DNA of 64,000 bases from Amphritea pacifica (GTDB lineage: Bacteria; Pseudomonadota; Gammaproteobacteria; Pseudomonadales; Balneatricaceae), in contig NZ_JAFFZO010000012.1 in the NCBI RefSeq assembly GCF_016924145.1, forward strand, positions 62,001 through 126,000. The letters run 5' to 3'. Position 1 is the first letter of the stretch. Each line of letters begins with the position of its first letter. Below the pieces are notes generated by a model. It was not told where the DNA came from, ran no database searches, and saw nothing but the letters and a program-made list of their open reading frames with translations. A program made the translations under genes and the position numbers. Of this stretch, positions 1 to 9,284 are shown piece by piece.

Positions 1-9
1 GGCGGTAGG

Positions 10-525
10 TTAGGGGTTGTCTTTTTTACGGATCTCCAGTGCCAGAGGCACCGGTCCGGTCAGTTTGACCTGCTCGTCATCGGCGAGTTGCAGTGTGTCG
101 CCGGTAACATCCGCCTGAATCGGTAGCTCGCGACGGTTCAGATCCAGCAGCGTGACCAGGGTTATGGAAGCCGGGCGGCCATAGTCAAACAGCTCGTTCA
201 TCGCTGCCCGGATGGTTCGTCCGCTCATGATCACATCATCCACCAGAATAATATGGCGGTCTTCGGTAGCACTGGGCAGCGCTGAGGGCTGAACTTTAGG
301 GTTGAGGCCCGCACGGCTGAAATCATCACGGTAGAAGGAGATATCCAGGGTGCCCAGGGGGCTCTCGATACCCAACTGCTGATGCAGGTGTTCTGCCAGC
401 CAGACGCCGCCGGTATGGATGCCAATGACCATCGGGTTGTCCAGCTGTCTTACTTTTATCAGTGTGGTCAGGTCTTCCGCCATTTTGGTGAGCAGGTGAT
501 CCACTTTAATTACGCCCGATACCAT
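10..525 (-). CDS. pyrR: PyrR bifunctional pyrimidine regulator / uracil phosphoribosyltransferase
   Basis: This is a cytosolic type I phosphoribosyltransferase of the PyrR family, which makes UMP from uracil and PRPP and can regulate pyr genes. The PRPP-binding motif (hydrophobic run, then [10 protein letters not shown]) is visible in the middle of the protein, and [11 protein letters not shown] is the usual N-terminal signature. I place the start at the ATG at 525, which has a GGAGG Shine-Dalgarno 6-7 bases upstream. A start at 549 would overlap ruvX further. The length of 171 residues is normal. It is the last gene of the gshB-tonB-algH-ruvX-pyrR run, and pyrB would be expected just beyond the window edge by analogy with Pseudomonas. 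In that group PyrR may act mainly as the enzyme; its regulatory role here is unknown. Confidence 0.93.
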   Translation of the reverse strand: MVSGVIKVDHLLTKMAEDLTTLIKVRQLDNPMVIGIHTGGVWLAEHLHQQLGIESPLGTLDISFYRDDFSRAGLNPKVQPSALPSATEDRHIILVDDVIMSGRTIRAAMNELFDYGRPASITLVTLLDLNRRELPIQADVTGDTLQLADDEQVKLTGPVPLALEIRKKDNP

Positions 526-982
526 AGAGGTCCTCCAGTCGGGTTTCACTGGGTATCAACTGGTCTGATGCAAACCAGCTTTCCAGAATCAGTTGTGCGG
601 CGATGCCGTCAACAGAGTTTTCTTTAAAATTACTGCTGCCGCCCCGGGAAAGACTGATCTGCTTGGCTTCCCGGGTGGAAAGGCGTTCATCGATCAGGTA
701 ACAGGGGAGCTGGCAGCGTTCTTTGAGACGGTTGGCAAATTTTCGCGCCCGGCGGGACATGTCGCTGATGGAACCATCCATATTCAGAGGGATACCAACG
801 ACAATGGCGGCAGGTTGCCACTCTGAGATCACCTTTTCGATCACCGGCCAGTCGGGAACGCCATCCCGGGCGCTGACCGGAGGTAATGGGGTGGCCGTGC
901 CTGTAATGGCCTGACCTGCGGCGATTCCGATCCGTGTGGTGCCAAAATCAAAGCCTATAATTTGACCTGAAAGTGTGATCAT
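506..982 (-). CDS. ruvX: RuvX/YqgF RNase H-fold nuclease (putative pre-16S rRNA / Holliday junction nuclease)
   Basis: This is a 158-residue member of the YqgF/RuvX family, an RNase H-like fold linked to 16S rRNA 5'-end processing and proposed to resolve Holliday junctions. The N-terminal strand [12 protein letters not shown] carries the first acidic catalytic residue, [11 protein letters not shown] follows the usual pattern, and DERLST supplies the second acidic site. The 3' end overlaps the pyrR start by 20 bases, and algH lies 37 bases upstream, which indicates co-transcription. The YqgE-YqgF pairing is conserved in gammaproteobacteria. Confidence 0.95.
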   Translation of the reverse strand: MITLSGQIIGFDFGTTRIGIAAGQAITGTATPLPPVSARDGVPDWPVIEKVISEWQPAAIVVGIPLNMDGSISDMSRRARKFANRLKERCQLPCYLIDERLSTREAKQISLSRGGSSNFKENSVDGIAAQLILESWFASDQLIPSETRLEDLYGIGRN

Positions 983-1019
983 TCCGCTTCTTTGAGTGGG
1001 TTAGGGCTGATGAACAGGA

Positions 1020-1601
1020 TCAGGCGTGGCCGCTTTGTGACGTTAGCAGATCAAGGTTGATCCCCATCGTCGCGGCAGCGGCCTGAAGTCGCTCTTCAGC
1101 CGGGGTGCGGAACATTATATCTAAATTAGCCGGGCAACTTAACCATACATTATCAGACAGTTCCTGCTCCAGTTGCCCGGGTCCCCAGCCCGCATAGCCC
1201 AGCGCCACCAGAAACTGCTCAGGCCCGCTGTGTTCACTGATCGCCTGCAGAATATCCAGCGAGGTCGTCAGGGTCAGTTCATCGGTAACATCGTAACAGG
1301 ATTCCCACTGATTGGTGGTATGCCGGTGGAGAATAAACCCCCGGTCATTCTGTACCGGTCCACCGGCGTAGATCAGATCGTTGAGGTCGCTGTTATAGCT
1401 GAACTCCAGGTGTTGCAGTAGCTGTCCCAGGTCCATCTCAATCGGACGGTTAACAACGATTCCCATCGCGCCAGACTCGTTATGTTCACAGATATAGATA
1501 ACCGTTTGGGCAAAGTTAGGGTCATCCATATGGGGCATCGATATCAGGAAATGCCCCTGAAGGCTGCCAGGGAGGTATATTGAGGGAGAGTCTGAGGTCA
1601 T
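1020..1601 (-). CDS. algH: YqgE/AlgH family protein
   Basis: This is a 193-residue UPF0301/AlgH protein of unclear biochemical function, named for an effect on alginate expression in Pseudomonas. The family signature is visible: GHFLISMPHMDDPNFAQTV near the N-terminus, then GAMGIVVNRP, and VALGYAGWGPGQLEQEL in the C-terminal half. The frame is open upstream to 1706, but that would overlap the tonB-like gene. The ATG at 1601 gives the family's usual length and has an AGGG/AGG-rich leader. It sits between tonB and ruvX in a minus-strand operon-like run. Confidence 0.93.
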   Translation of the reverse strand: MTSDSPSIYLPGSLQGHFLISMPHMDDPNFAQTVIYICEHNESGAMGIVVNRPIEMDLGQLLQHLEFSYNSDLNDLIYAGGPVQNDRGFILHRHTTNQWESCYDVTDELTLTTSLDILQAISEHSGPEQFLVALGYAGWGPGQLEQELSDNVWLSCPANLDIMFRTPAEERLQAAAATMGINLDLLTSQSGHA

Positions 1602-1680
1602 AATTATTACCTGCCCTTGTGACGCGAAATAGCGAGATACGGCACTGTATATCCTTATTTTGCGCGTAGCATTCTTACTA

Positions 1681-2631
1681 TTAGTATATCCGGCTGCTTT
1701 TCTCAAACTTCCAGGTGCGGATTATCTCCAGCAGATCGGTATTTTTGCGCATCTCGACAGGGAACTTCTGAAAGGGAGCAGCCAGCTGCACAATGCGTAC
1801 TGCAGCATCGTCGAGAATCTGGTTGCCGGAGGAGTGCAGAATGCTGATCTCCTTTACACTGCCGTCGGGTAAAACACTGACCATCATGCGTAAACTGCCA
1901 TAGAGTTGATTTTGTTGGGCCTCTTCAGGATAGTTGAGATTACCCACCGATTCGATTTTACGCCGCCAGTTGGCCAGGTAGACTGCATCACTGTGGCTTT
2001 TGGTGGCGGCAGAGGTCAGCCGTTTTATGCGTGGCCGCTTTGCATATTCCTGCCGTTGAAACTCCAGCTGAGCTTCCAGACTGGCGATCTCAAGGCTGCG
2101 AGACAGCAGTGACTGAGAGCTACCCGGAGCGGGGGGCGGGGGAGTGGACTGCTGGTGTTTTTTCGGAGCGTTAGTTACCCGCTTTTCCTGCTTGGCCTGG
2201 GTAATAACAACCTCTTGTTCTGCTGCGGTGGTGTTTTGCTGGTCGGCTACCTCGGCAATGGGTGCTGGCTCTGGTGTGGTGGCCGGTGTGGGTGTGGCGG
2301 CACTATCGGTCGGCGGTGTAAGCGGTTGCTGCGGTGCGGTTTCCTGTATATCCCGATGCTGAAAATCGGCTTTCTCCCGGGTTGCCGGCAGCGCTTTCTC
2401 TTCCAGCTGGCCACTGCCCTGTTGGTCCGCCTGAGCGATAAAATCGGCCTCTTCCGGAGGCTTATCGCTCTTAAACTGAGCCAGGGTTATCTCCAGGGTT
2501 TGCGCGGGTGGCGTCTTCGGTGCCACGGCAAAACCGATCCCCAGTATGGCCGCAGCATGCACGGCTACCGCCAGAAACAGAGTGAAGCCGAGCCGGTCAG
2601 CTGCGGAAACCGCGACAGCAGCCTTACTCAT
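1681..2631 (-). CDS. TonB-family energy transducer
   Basis: This is a 316-residue TonB-type protein. It has a short cytoplasmic N-terminus, one membrane anchor (about residues 13-36), and a long periplasmic linker rich in Pro, Gln, Thr and Ala (about 40-170). The C-terminal TonB domain contains YPEEAQQNQLYGSLRMMVSV, where NQLYG replaces the classic QGxEG turn, followed by LPDGSVKEISILHSSG. Such proteins couple the proton motive force to outer-membrane receptors. No exbB/exbD is adjacent. In Pseudomonas the equivalent gene lies in the same place between gshB and algH. An AGGAA Shine-Dalgarno supports the start. Its receptor partner cannot be told from sequence. Confidence 0.9.
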   Translation of the reverse strand: MSKAAVAVSAADRLGFTLFLAVAVHAAAILGIGFAVAPKTPPAQTLEITLAQFKSDKPPEEADFIAQADQQGSGQLEEKALPATREKADFQHRDIQETAPQQPLTPPTDSAATPTPATTPEPAPIAEVADQQNTTAAEQEVVITQAKQEKRVTNAPKKHQQSTPPPPAPGSSQSLLSRSLEIASLEAQLEFQRQEYAKRPRIKRLTSAATKSHSDAVYLANWRRKIESVGNLNYPEEAQQNQLYGSLRMMVSVLPDGSVKEISILHSSGNQILDDAAVRIVQLAAPFQKFPVEMRKNTDLLEIIRTWKFEKSSRIY

Positions 2632-2667
2632 AGTGTGTTCCTGTTAGGGCTGGGAATAACATCGCGC

Positions 2668-3630
2668 TTATGCATTACCCTGATTTAGCTTTGCTTCGAT
2701 CACATCCATCAGTTGCATACCGATATCCAGACCAAACTGATTGTCCAGTTCGCGGATACAGGTGGGGCTGGTGACATTGACTTCGGTGAGGTAATCACCG
2801 ATCACATCCAGTCCGGCAAACAGAATGCCCTGCGCTTTCAGGGTTGGCCCGACCTGAGCGGCGATCCATTGTTCGCGCTCGGTTAATGGGCGGCCTTCAC
2901 CACGTCCGCCCGCGGCCAGGTTGCCCCGGGTTTCACCGTTGGTGGGGATGCGGGAGAGGCCATAGGGAACCGGTTCGCCATCAATCATCAGAATCCGTTT
3001 GTCACCATCAACGATCTCCGGCAGGTATTTCTGCGCCATGATGGTTTCTGTGCCAAATTTAGTCAGGGTTTCAATGATGACGCCGAGGTTGACCCCCTGT
3101 TCCTGAATGCGGAAGATTGAGGTTCCCCCCATACCGTCCAGGGGTTTGAAAATGACATCTTTAAACTCGGTATGAAACTCCCGCAGCAGATCATCGCGAC
3201 GCGTCACCAGCACCGGAGGGCAGCACTGTGGGAAGTGGGTGGCGAAGATCTTCTCGTTATAGTCGCGCAGCGCCTGAGGGCGGTTAACCATCAGGGTTTT
3301 ACCCTGTGCTGCGGCCAGCTCAAGCAGGTGCGTGGTGTAGCTGAATTCGTTATCAAAGGGTGGGTCTTTACGCATCAGCACCACATCCAGAGTACTGACC
3401 TCCTCAACCTGATATTCGCCCCGCTCGAACCACTGATCCGGATTCATATCGACCGTCATCGGTGCCATCTTCGCAAGCACTTTGCCATCGCGCAGATAGA
3501 GATCTTTCTGCTCCATGTACCAGATCTCCCAGCCCTTACGCTGAGCCGCCCAGAGCATCGCCAGTGAGCTGTCTTTTTTGTAGCTGATGGACTCAATCGG
3601 GTCCATCACAATACCGACTTTTACTGTCAT
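2668..3630 (-). CDS. gshB: Glutathione synthetase
   Basis: This enzyme joins gamma-glutamylcysteine and glycine with ATP, the second step of glutathione synthesis, in the cytosol. The 320-residue length matches the E. coli enzyme. ATP-grasp features are visible: VGIVMDPIESISYKKDSS at the N-terminus, KPLDGMGGTSIF in the ATP-binding loop, GDKRILMIDGEPVPYGLSR, and a C-terminal glycine-rich segment around NLAAGGRGEGRPLTE with VTSPTCIRELD. AAGG precedes the ATG. The rsmE-gshB order is the same as in E. coli. The 94-base gap to rsmE holds no gene. Confidence 0.97.
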   Translation of the reverse strand: MTVKVGIVMDPIESISYKKDSSLAMLWAAQRKGWEIWYMEQKDLYLRDGKVLAKMAPMTVDMNPDQWFERGEYQVEEVSTLDVVLMRKDPPFDNEFSYTTHLLELAAAQGKTLMVNRPQALRDYNEKIFATHFPQCCPPVLVTRRDDLLREFHTEFKDVIFKPLDGMGGTSIFRIQEQGVNLGVIIETLTKFGTETIMAQKYLPEIVDGDKRILMIDGEPVPYGLSRIPTNGETRGNLAAGGRGEGRPLTEREQWIAAQVGPTLKAQGILFAGLDVIGDYLTEVNVTSPTCIRELDNQFGLDIGMQLMDVIEAKLNQGNA

Positions 3631-3724
3631 CGAATTGCCTTGTTAATCTTTTGATTAAGGGGATTCTACCTGCCCGGTCTGGTCATCACCAGTGTTACTG
3701 TTATAGCCCTGTTTGCGAACCTGC

Positions 3725-4453
3725 TTATCCGAGGTCCCCCCAGAGGTATTGCAGAACCGAAAGGGCCGCGACAGGCGCGGTTTCGGTGCGGAACACCCGC
3801 GGACCAAAGGCCACCGGTTTAAACCCCTTTGACAGTGCCAGCTCCACTTCAGTTTCACTCAGGCCCCCCTCAGGGCCGATCAGCAGGGCGACCGATTTGG
3901 GTTTATCGAAGTCTTCCAGCGGTTGTTCGGTATGGTGATGCAGAACCAGTTTCAGATCCGCATCAACCCTGTCCAGCCAGTCACTCAGGGATTGGGGTTC
4001 ATCTATCTCGGGCAGATCGCAGCGCAGGCTCTGTTCGCAGGCGCTGATAGCAACCTGCTGCCAGTGTTGACGGCGCTTATCCTGACGTTCACTGTTTAGT
4101 CGCACTTCGCAGCGCTCGGTAAACAGTGGCACCATCTGATTCATTCCCAGCTCCGTGGCTTTCTGCACCGCATAGTCCATCCGTTCACCACGGGAGACAG
4201 CCTGGCCGATAGTGACGCTGAGGGGTGAAATGCGTGCCGGTTGAGTGGTGCCGGTGATGCGTGCCGAGGCATTGCGTTTAGCCACTTCCGTCAGTTCTGC
4301 AGAATACTCAAGGCCATCGCCATTGAACAGGATGAGTGGGTCGCCGGGACGCATTCTCAAGGCCCGGGACACATGCTGAACCACGCTGTCGCTGAGGTTG
4401 ATTTCGCTATCCTCAGTGATCGGCTGAGGTTCGTAGAAGCGGGGAATTCTCAT
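3725..4453 (-). CDS. rsmE: 16S rRNA m3U1498 methyltransferase RsmE
   Basis: This is a SPOUT-fold methyltransferase that modifies U1498 of 16S rRNA in the assembled 30S subunit. The C-terminal knot region is clear: ALLIGPEGGLSETEVELALSKGF followed by LGPRVFRTETA-like sequence (here FGPRVFRTETAPVAAL). The central region has KATELGMNQMVPL and ERCEV. I start at the ATG at 4453 (242 residues, like E. coli). The open frame continues four codons to a TTG at 4465, which I consider less likely. It precedes gshB on the same strand. Confidence 0.95.
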   Translation of the reverse strand: MRIPRFYEPQPITEDSEINLSDSVVQHVSRALRMRPGDPLILFNGDGLEYSAELTEVAKRNASARITGTTQPARISPLSVTIGQAVSRGERMDYAVQKATELGMNQMVPLFTERCEVRLNSERQDKRRQHWQQVAISACEQSLRCDLPEIDEPQSLSDWLDRVDADLKLVLHHHTEQPLEDFDKPKSVALLIGPEGGLSETEVELALSKGFKPVAFGPRVFRTETAPVAALSVLQYLWGDLG

Positions 4454-4559
4454 TATAAATATCAATCAGGCTGAAAGTTGAAGGGGGTATTATGCCACGG
4501 CATAAAAGGATCAGTTAGAGGGATTATTACGCTTTGATATATTGTTGCGGACAGGCAAT

Positions 4560-4588
4560 AAAAAAGGCCGGATTCGCATCCGGCCTTT
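4560..4588 (-). terminator. Rho-independent terminator of metK
   Basis: An 11-bp perfect stem (4563-4573 with 4578-4588) has a four-base loop and is followed on the minus strand by a T run. It lies 27 bases after the metK stop and separates metK from rsmE. Confidence 0.88.
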
Positions 4589-4614
4589 GTTGTATAGCTA
4601 AGCCTGAAAAGAGC

Positions 4615-5805
4615 TTAAAGACCCGCAGCAGCGCGCAGTTCGTCAGCTTTATCGGTTTTTTCCCAGGTATAGGCGGTAAAGGTATCGTTACCCACCGTCA
4701 TCTCGTAGGGGTTTTTGCCGAAGTGGCCGTAAGCGGCTGTCGGGCGATACATCGGGTGCAGCAGATCCAGCATCCGGGTGATCGCGTGCGGACGCAGGTC
4801 GAAGTGGTTGTTGACCAGTTCGATGATCTTAGCGTCGGAGATCTTGCCGGTACCAAACGTATTGATCGATACCGAGGTCGGTTCAGCAACACCGATGGCG
4901 TAAGATACCTGGATCTCACACTTATCGGCCAGGCCTGCAGCCACGATGTTCTTCGCGACATAACGACCCGCATAAGCAGCAGAACGGTCAACCTTGGAAG
5001 GATCTTTGCCTGAGAACGCGCCGCCACCATGACGAGCCATGCCGCCGTAGGTATCAACGATGATCTTACGACCGGTCAGACCACAGTCGCCCACAGGACC
5101 ACCGATCACAAAGTTGCCGGTTGGGTTGATGTGGAATTTAGTGCTCTTGTCGATCCACTCTGCAGGCAGGGTGTGTTTGATGATCAGCTCCATCACCGCT
5201 TCCTGCAGGTCAGCCATAGAGACTTCCGGGTTGTGCTGTGTTGACAGAACCACCGCATCGATACCGACCGGCTGGCCGTTTTCATAACGGAAGGTGACCT
5301 GGCTCTTGGCATCCGGACGCAACCATGGCAACAGACCGGATTTGCGCGCTTCTGCCTGACGCTCAACCAGACGGTGGGCGTAGCAGATCGGTGCCGGCAT
5401 CAGCACATCGGTTTCGTTGCTGGCATAACCAAACATCAGCCCCTGGTCTCCGGCGCCCTGATCTTCAGGCTTGGCGCGGTCAACTCCCTGATTGATGTCA
5501 GGCGACTGCTTGCCGATGATGTTCAGCACGCCACAGGTGGCGCCATCGTAACCGACATCAGAGGAGGTGTAGCCGATATCGCAGATAACGCCACGAACCA
5601 GCGCTTCCAGATCGACCCATGCAGAGGTAGTGATCTCGCCGGAAACAATCGCGACACCGGTTTTAACCATGGTTTCACAGGCTACACGGGCGTATTTGTC
5701 TTCAGCAATTATTGCATCAAGAACCGCATCAGAGATCTGATCGGCGATCTTATCAGGATGACCTTCGGAGACTGACTCCGAGGTAAACAGGCTGTATTCG
5801 CTCAT
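4615..5805 (-). CDS. metK: S-adenosylmethionine synthetase
   Basis: This enzyme makes S-adenosylmethionine from methionine and ATP, as a cytosolic tetramer. The 396-residue protein shows the family signatures: [21 protein letters not shown] at the N-terminus, the methionine-binding loop region [12 protein letters not shown], and the C-terminal [20 protein letters not shown] phosphate-binding segment. It is transcribed divergently from tkt across a 327-base gap and has its own terminator, so it is probably monocistronic. I see no recognisable SAM riboswitch upstream. Confidence 0.98.
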   Translation of the reverse strand: MSEYSLFTSESVSEGHPDKIADQISDAVLDAIIAEDKYARVACETMVKTGVAIVSGEITTSAWVDLEALVRGVICDIGYTSSDVGYDGATCGVLNIIGKQSPDINQGVDRAKPEDQGAGDQGLMFGYASNETDVLMPAPICYAHRLVERQAEARKSGLLPWLRPDAKSQVTFRYENGQPVGIDAVVLSTQHNPEVSMADLQEAVMELIIKHTLPAEWIDKSTKFHINPTGNFVIGGPVGDCGLTGRKIIVDTYGGMARHGGGAFSGKDPSKVDRSAAYAGRYVAKNIVAAGLADKCEIQVSYAIGVAEPTSVSINTFGTGKISDAKIIELVNNHFDLRPHAITRMLDLLHPMYRPTAAYGHFGKNPYEMTVGNDTFTAYTWEKTDKADELRAAAGL

Positions 5806-6132
5806 TACGCGTCTTCAATCCTAGCTAAGGGAGATAAATATGGTATCGGACCGTCGGCCCGGGTATAAGAATGTCAGTTATTTTAATCGTCTTGCGCCAT
5901 GATTGCATGGGCGGTCTTCCGGTTTTGGATGATTTTTTTACTTTTTTAGATGAAAACCACTCATTTTCATTAAATTTATCTGAAATAGGTTTGAAGCTGG
6001 GGGACGGTTACGAGAAAATAGCCGCCTATTTTTTTATCGGTGCCGGTCTTCGTTATCTTCACAAGAGATAACACAGCCGCCGCAAACACTTTTTAATCTC
6101 AACTTGGGCTTGTTCGGCCCTGGAGTGAATGA
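5806..6132. promoter_or_regulatory. metK-tkt divergent intergenic region with two inverted repeats
   Basis: There is no convincing gene here; a 66-codon open frame at 5871-6071 has no family resemblance and no ribosome site. Promoters for both metK and tkt must lie here. Two perfect inverted repeats are present. One is ATGAAAA/TTTTCAT at 5950-5970, within an AT-rich stretch, with 7-base arms and a 7-base spacer. The other is GTTATCT/AGATAAC at 6052-6072, 61 bases before tkt, with the same arm and spacer sizes. Either could be an operator or a leader hairpin. GGAG before the tkt ATG is the ribosome site. Confidence 0.5.
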
Positions 6133-8127
6133 ATGTCCTCGCGTAGAGAACTTGCCAATGCAATTCGTGCCCTCAGTATGGATGCTGTCCAAAAGGCTAA
6201 ATCCGGTCACCCTGGTGCACCGATGGGTATGGCGGATATCGCTGAAGTATTATGGAACGATTTCCTGAAACATAATCCGGCAAACCCGCATTGGCTGGAC
6301 CGCGATCGCTTTGTTCTGTCGAACGGTCATGGTTCAATGCTGATCTACAGCCTGCTGCACCTGACCGGTTATGATCTGTCGATTGATGACATCAAGAACT
6401 TCCGTCAACTGCACTCCAAAACAGCGGGACACCCGGAGTATGGTTATGCGCCGGGTGTCGAAACCACCACCGGCCCTCTGGGGCAGGGGATCACTAACGC
6501 AGTCGGCTTTGCCATCGCTGAGAAATCCCTGGCGTCGCAGTTTAACCGTGAAGGTCACGAGATCATCGACCATCACACCTATGTTTTCCTCGGTGATGGC
6601 TGTCTGATGGAGGGTATCTCCCACGAGGCCTGCTCACTGGCCGGTACTCTGGGACTGGGTAAACTGATCGCGTTCTACGACGATAACGGCATCTCTATCG
6701 ATGGTGAAGTTGAGGGCTGGTTTACTGACGATACCCCTAAACGCTTTGAAGCCTACGGCTGGCAGGTGATTCCAAATGTGGATGGTCACGATGCGGAGCA
6801 GATTAAAGCAGCCATCGAAGCGGCGCAGGACAACGAAGATCAGCCAACCCTGATCTGCTGCAAAACCATTATCGGTTTTGGTTCCCCTAACAAGCAGGGT
6901 AAAGAGGATTGCCACGGCGCACCTCTGGGCGACGAAGAGATCGCACTGGCCCGCAAACAGCTGGGCTGGGAACATGATGCCTTTGTGATCCCTGAAGATA
7001 TCGCTGCCCAGTGGAATGCACTGGAGTCCGGTGCGGTGCTGGAAAGTGAGTGGGAAGAGCGTTTTGCCGAATACAGCAAAGCTTACCCTGCTGAAGCCCG
7101 TGAGCTGATCCGTCGTTACAGCGGTGAGCTGCCAGCGGACTTCTCCGATAAAGCTGATGCTTACATCAAAGAGCTGCAGGATAAAGGGGAAACCATCGCT
7201 TCCCGTAAAGCCTCTCAGAATGCTCTGAATGCCTATGGCCCGCTGCTGCCTGAACTGATGGGCGGTTCTGCTGATCTGGCCGGTTCGAACCTGACTTTGT
7301 GGTCCGGCTGCAAGGGCGTGACTAAAGATGATGCCTCCGGCAACTACCTGTTCTACGGTGTGCGTGAGTTTGGTATGTCTGCCATCATGAACGGTATCGC
7401 TCTGCATGGCGGTTTTGTGCCCTACGGTGCGACCTTCCTGGTGTTTATGGAATATGCTCGTAACGCGCTGCGGATGGCGGCGCTGATGAAGCTGCGTGCG
7501 ATCCATGTGTACACCCACGACTCGATTGGCCTGGGTGAAGATGGCCCGACCCATCAGCCGATTGAGCAGATCGCTAACCTGCGTCATACGCCGAATATGA
7601 GCTGCTGGCGTCCCGCGGATGCGGTTGAGTCTGCGGTAGCCTGGAAATCTGCGCTTGAGCGTGCCGATGGTCCGACAGCGATGATCTTCTCCCGTCAGAA
7701 CCTGCCTCATCAGGCACGTACCGATGAGCAACTGGCGAATATCGCCCGCGGTGGATATATTCTGCGTGATACGTCTGGCACTCCGGATGCCATCCTTATC
7801 GCTACCGGGTCTGAAGTGGGTCTGGCGATGGACTCTGCAGCAGCCCTGGAAGCCGAAGGCAAGCAGGTACGCGTAGTCTCTATGCCATCCACTGATCTGT
7901 TTGATAAGCAGGATGCTGAGTACCGTGAAGCGGTGCTGCCGTCTGCTGTTACTGCCCGGGTTGCGGTGGAAGCGGCGCAGGCGGATTTCTGGTACAAGTA
8001 TGTGGGTCTGAACGGTGCTATTGTGGGGATGACCACTTTTGGTGAGTCAGCACCCGCGGGTGATCTGTTTAAACTGTTCGGCTTTACTGTCGAAAATGTA
8101 GTTGAAAAAGTAAAGTCTGTTCTCTGA
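6133..8127 (+). CDS. tkt: Transketolase
   Basis: This thiamine-diphosphate enzyme transfers two-carbon units in the pentose phosphate pathway and supplies erythrose-4-phosphate and glyceraldehyde-3-phosphate. The 664-residue length is typical. Motifs visible are [11 protein letters not shown] near the N-terminus, the ThDP/Mg region [13 protein letters not shown] followed by [11 protein letters not shown], and the pyrimidine-domain [11 protein letters not shown]. It is followed by a terminator and then by epd, pgk and fba, so the cluster links the pentose phosphate branch with lower glycolysis/gluconeogenesis and pyridoxal phosphate precursor supply. Confidence 0.97.
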   Translation: MSSRRELANAIRALSMDAVQKAKSGHPGAPMGMADIAEVLWNDFLKHNPANPHWLDRDRFVLSNGHGSMLIYSLLHLTGYDLSIDDIKNFRQLHSKTAGHPEYGYAPGVETTTGPLGQGITNAVGFAIAEKSLASQFNREGHEIIDHHTYVFLGDGCLMEGISHEACSLAGTLGLGKLIAFYDDNGISIDGEVEGWFTDDTPKRFEAYGWQVIPNVDGHDAEQIKAAIEAAQDNEDQPTLICCKTIIGFGSPNKQGKEDCHGAPLGDEEIALARKQLGWEHDAFVIPEDIAAQWNALESGAVLESEWEERFAEYSKAYPAEARELIRRYSGELPADFSDKADAYIKELQDKGETIASRKASQNALNAYGPLLPELMGGSADLAGSNLTLWSGCKGVTKDDASGNYLFYGVREFGMSAIMNGIALHGGFVPYGATFLVFMEYARNALRMAALMKLRAIHVYTHDSIGLGEDGPTHQPIEQIANLRHTPNMSCWRPADAVESAVAWKSALERADGPTAMIFSRQNLPHQARTDEQLANIARGGYILRDTSGTPDAILIATGSEVGLAMDSAAALEAEGKQVRVVSMPSTDLFDKQDAEYREAVLPSAVTARVAVEAAQADFWYKYVGLNGAIVGMTTFGESAPAGDLFKLFGFTVENVVEKVKSVL

Positions 8128-8139
8128 GTGCAGGCTGAT

Positions 8140-8172
8140 AAAAAAGGCCAGCTGATTCAGTTGGCTTTTTTG
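8140..8172 (+). terminator. Terminator-like hairpin after tkt
   Basis: A seven-base-pair stem (GCCAGCT with AGTTGGC, one G-T pair) with a GATTC loop is followed by six Ts. It lies 20 bases after tkt and just before epd, so it probably reduces readthrough into epd. Confidence 0.7.
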
Positions 8173-8186
8173 TTTAACGAGGTGGT

Positions 8187-9209
8187 ATGGCGTACCGGGT
8201 TGCAATAAATGGTTATGGCCGCATCGGACAAAGTGTCCTGCGGGCTATCTATGAGTGTGGCTACCGCGAACAGCTGCAGGTGGTGGCGATCAATGAGCTG
8301 TCTGACATTGAGACGGTCACCTATCTGACCCGCTATGACACCACTCACGGGCGTTTCCCGCTGCCTGTATCGCATAATGGTACTGAGTTGCTGATCAATG
8401 GCGACAGGATCCGGGTGCTTAACGAAGCCTCCTCTTCTGCTATGCCCTGGCAAACGCTGGATATTGATCTGGTGCTGGAGTGTTCCGGTTCATTCAGTGA
8501 CCGCCCGACCGCCCAGCAGCATCTTGACAGTGGTGCCAGAAAACTCCTTTTCTCCCAACCCGCTGGCAGTGATGTTGATGCCACGGTTATCTATGGATTT
8601 AATCAGCAGTTGCTGGCCGCAGAGCAGACTATTGTTGCTGCAGGGTCCTGCTCGACCAACTGCATTGTGCCGATTCTGGATCTGTTGCACCGGGAGCTGG
8701 GGATTATCAGTGGCTTAACCACCACCATTCACTCAGCGATGAATGATCAGCCGGTGATCGACAGCTATCATCAGACCGATCTGCGGCTTACCCGCAGTGC
8801 GATGCAGTCTATTATCCCGGTGAATACCGGGCTGCATCGCGGTATCGACCGTTTGCTGCCGGAACTGGCGGGCCGCTTTGAGTCGCTGCATGTACGGGTG
8901 CCGACCATTAACGTATCTCTGCTGGATATCTCTCTGAATGTCTCAGAGGAGACCAGTGCAGCGCAGGTTAATCAGATCATCCGTCGTGCTGCAGAAGGTC
9001 CGTTAAGAGGACTTTTAGGTTATACCGAAGAAGCACACGCTTCGGTAGACTTCAATCGGGATTCCCGTTCCGGTGTTGTCGATGGTACTCAGACCCGTGT
9101 CAGTGGCGGCAATATGATAAAACTGATGTGTTGGTTCGATAATGAGTGGGGTTTTGCCAACCGGATGCTGGATGTCGCTCAGGCATGGCTTAACTGCCGG
9201 TCCGACTGA
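8187..9209 (+). CDS. epd: D-erythrose-4-phosphate dehydrogenase (GapB-type)
   Basis: This is a GAPDH-fold enzyme of 340 residues. The Rossmann NAD motif is AINGYGRIGQSVLRA and the catalytic cysteine lies in GSCSTNC. Features that favour Epd over GapA include the HSAMNDQPVIDSYH and RSAMQSIIPVNTGLHRGIDRL stretches and FDNEWGFANRMLD near the end. Epd oxidises erythrose-4-phosphate to 4-phosphoerythronate for pyridoxal phosphate synthesis. The epd-pgk-fba order is as in E. coli. The ribosome site is GAGGTGG. A broader GAPDH activity cannot be ruled out from sequence. Confidence 0.92.
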   Translation: MAYRVAINGYGRIGQSVLRAIYECGYREQLQVVAINELSDIETVTYLTRYDTTHGRFPLPVSHNGTELLINGDRIRVLNEASSSAMPWQTLDIDLVLECSGSFSDRPTAQQHLDSGARKLLFSQPAGSDVDATVIYGFNQQLLAAEQTIVAAGSCSTNCIVPILDLLHRELGIISGLTTTIHSAMNDQPVIDSYHQTDLRLTRSAMQSIIPVNTGLHRGIDRLLPELAGRFESLHVRVPTINVSLLDISLNVSEETSAAQVNQIIRRAAEGPLRGLLGYTEEAHASVDFNRDSRSGVVDGTQTRVSGGNMIKLMCWFDNEWGFANRMLDVAQAWLNCRSD

Positions 9210-9284
9210 AAAACTGAAGTAATTTTAAGGTATGGTCTGCGAAGACGGTACTCTACTTTTTTAGATTAGAAAGCAGGAAATATT

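Noticed and set aside
5871-6071. 66-codon ORF between metK and tkt
   Set aside because: No Shine-Dalgarno, no recognisable protein features, and it overlaps regulatory-looking repeats.
6634-7731. 365-codon open frame on the minus strand inside tkt
   Set aside because: It is fully antisense to transketolase, has no family-like sequence and is an out-of-frame shadow.
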